A stretch of DNA of 12,802 nt from NCBI GenBank assembly GCA_004298295.1, contig SCUH01000164.1, positions 1 to 12,802 on the forward strand. The letters are read 5' to 3'. The notes beneath the pieces were generated by a model. The model was not told the origin of the DNA. It did not search any database and saw only the letters and a list, made by a program, of their open reading frames with translations. The first letter of the stretch is position 1; every line of letters begins with the position of its first letter. Shown here in pieces: positions 12,463-12,802 of the stretch. The position numbers and the translations under genes are program-made. This DNA comes from Betaproteobacteria bacterium. GTDB lineage: Bacteria; Pseudomonadota; Gammaproteobacteria; Burkholderiales; SG8-39.

Positions 12463-12802
12463 ATGATGCCCGTTGCCCTGAAGATGAGATGTGCGTTTGC
12501 ACTCGTGATCGGCGCAGTCCTTGCCGCAGGCCCGGTGCTGGCCGAAAAGCCTTCCTGGGCCGGTTCCGGCAAGGGCGGCAAGGACCAGCGCGCGGACCAG
12601 CGCGACGAGCAAAAAGGCGGGCGGCGCGACGGTGACCGCGCGTCGGCCGCACAACGCCGTCATTTCGAGGACCAGCACCGCCTGGCCGTGCGTCAATATT
12701 TCGGCGAGCATTACGGCGAGCAGTTCCGCGGCAGTCGCTGTCCGCCGGGGCTGGCGAAAAAGCACAACGGCTGCATGCCCCCGGGCCAGGCGAAGAAGTG
12801 GC
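12463..12802 (+). CDS. CigR/RcnB-like exported protein, 3'-truncated by window edge
   Basis: The frame is open from the ATG at 12463 (or 12466) to the window end, 113 codons. GGAG (12452-12455) lies 7 nt before 12463. A signal peptide (about 1-27, VLA/EKPSW) is followed by a Lys/Arg/Asp/Gln-rich low-complexity stretch (KGGKDQRADQRDEQK). A conserved-looking block comes next: HRLAVRQYFGEHYGEQF, then CPPGLAKKHNGCMPPGQAKK. That double Pro-Pro-Gly motif with two Cys is characteristic of the CigR ('anti-virulence regulator') and related RcnB-like periplasmic proteins. The rest of the protein is outside the window. CigR is an inner-membrane protein of Salmonella with a role in virulence control; the role here is unknown. 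CRP-like site H lies upstream. Confidence 0.84.
   Translation, partial: MMPVALKMRCAFALVIGAVLAAGPVLAEKPSWAGSGKGGKDQRADQRDEQKGGRRDGDRASAAQRRHFEDQHRLAVRQYFGEHYGEQFRGSRCPPGLAKKHNGCMPPGQAKKW

Noticed and set aside
12490..12503. TGTGCGTTTGCACT inside the CigR-like gene as an extra palindrome
   Set aside because: The dyad is 14 bp, so half-site spacing is wrong, and it lies within the signal-peptide coding sequence.

Overview
The window is gene-dense, GC-rich chromosomal DNA from a proteobacterium. A betaproteobacterium is most likely, judging from the OmpA-type protein with a Trp/Cys-rich linker, the codon use and the gene families present; the genus cannot be named. There are no tRNA or rRNA genes, mobile elements or CRISPR arrays. 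Nearly everything encoded concerns the cell envelope, stress or signalling.

Layout. 1-527: the 3' part of a Crp/Fnr-family regulator. 577-1917 (-): a soluble GAF-GGDEF diguanylate cyclase. 2017-2103 (-): a predicted small RNA with a C/U-rich loop and a strong terminator. 2159-2866 (-): an OmpA-family protein. 3132-4520 (+): a lipoprotein with two HKD (phospholipase D/cardiolipin synthase) motifs. 4565-4783 (-): a small two-helix membrane protein. 5056-5277 (+): an OsmB-like glycine-zipper lipoprotein. 5371-5520 (+): an lmo0937-type small membrane protein. 5770-6588 (+): an exported glycine-rich protein. 6753-7430 (+): a YkuD-like L,D-transpeptidase. 7568-7927 (+): a PA2779-type protein. 8137-10179 (+): a large exported FecR/DUF6600-type protein, overlapping a PLDc_N-type membrane peptide at 10176-10367 (+). 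10382-12250 (-): a B12-binding radical SAM protein. 12463 to the window end (+): a CigR/RcnB-like secreted protein.

The main discovery is a shared promoter architecture. Nine intergenic sites match the 16-bp palindrome TGTGCGC-TG-GCGCACA, which has the same geometry as a CRP site (TGTGC-N6-GCACA). Eight of nine are followed by GA, where a -35 element would have its G and A. All nine carry a -10-like hexamer of the form NANNNT starting exactly 22 nt after the palindrome. This places every palindrome at about -41.5, the class II activator position. No good copy was seen inside a coding region. The sites sit before the cyclase, the small RNA, ompA, the HKD lipoprotein, the small membrane protein, the glycine-rich protein, the PA2779-type gene, the FecR/PLDc_N pair and the CigR-like gene; the last may also fire backwards into the radical SAM gene. 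The simplest model is an envelope-remodelling regulon run by a Crp/Fnr protein, plausibly the one encoded at the window edge.

One of these promoters does not face a protein gene. It should start an RNA of about 87 nt at 2103 that folds into a 10-bp stem displaying a CCUCCUCCCCCU loop, then the terminator at 2017-2049. This resembles an anti-Shine-Dalgarno regulatory RNA, so the regulon may contain a built-in translational repressor. All functional links are inferred from sequence alone.
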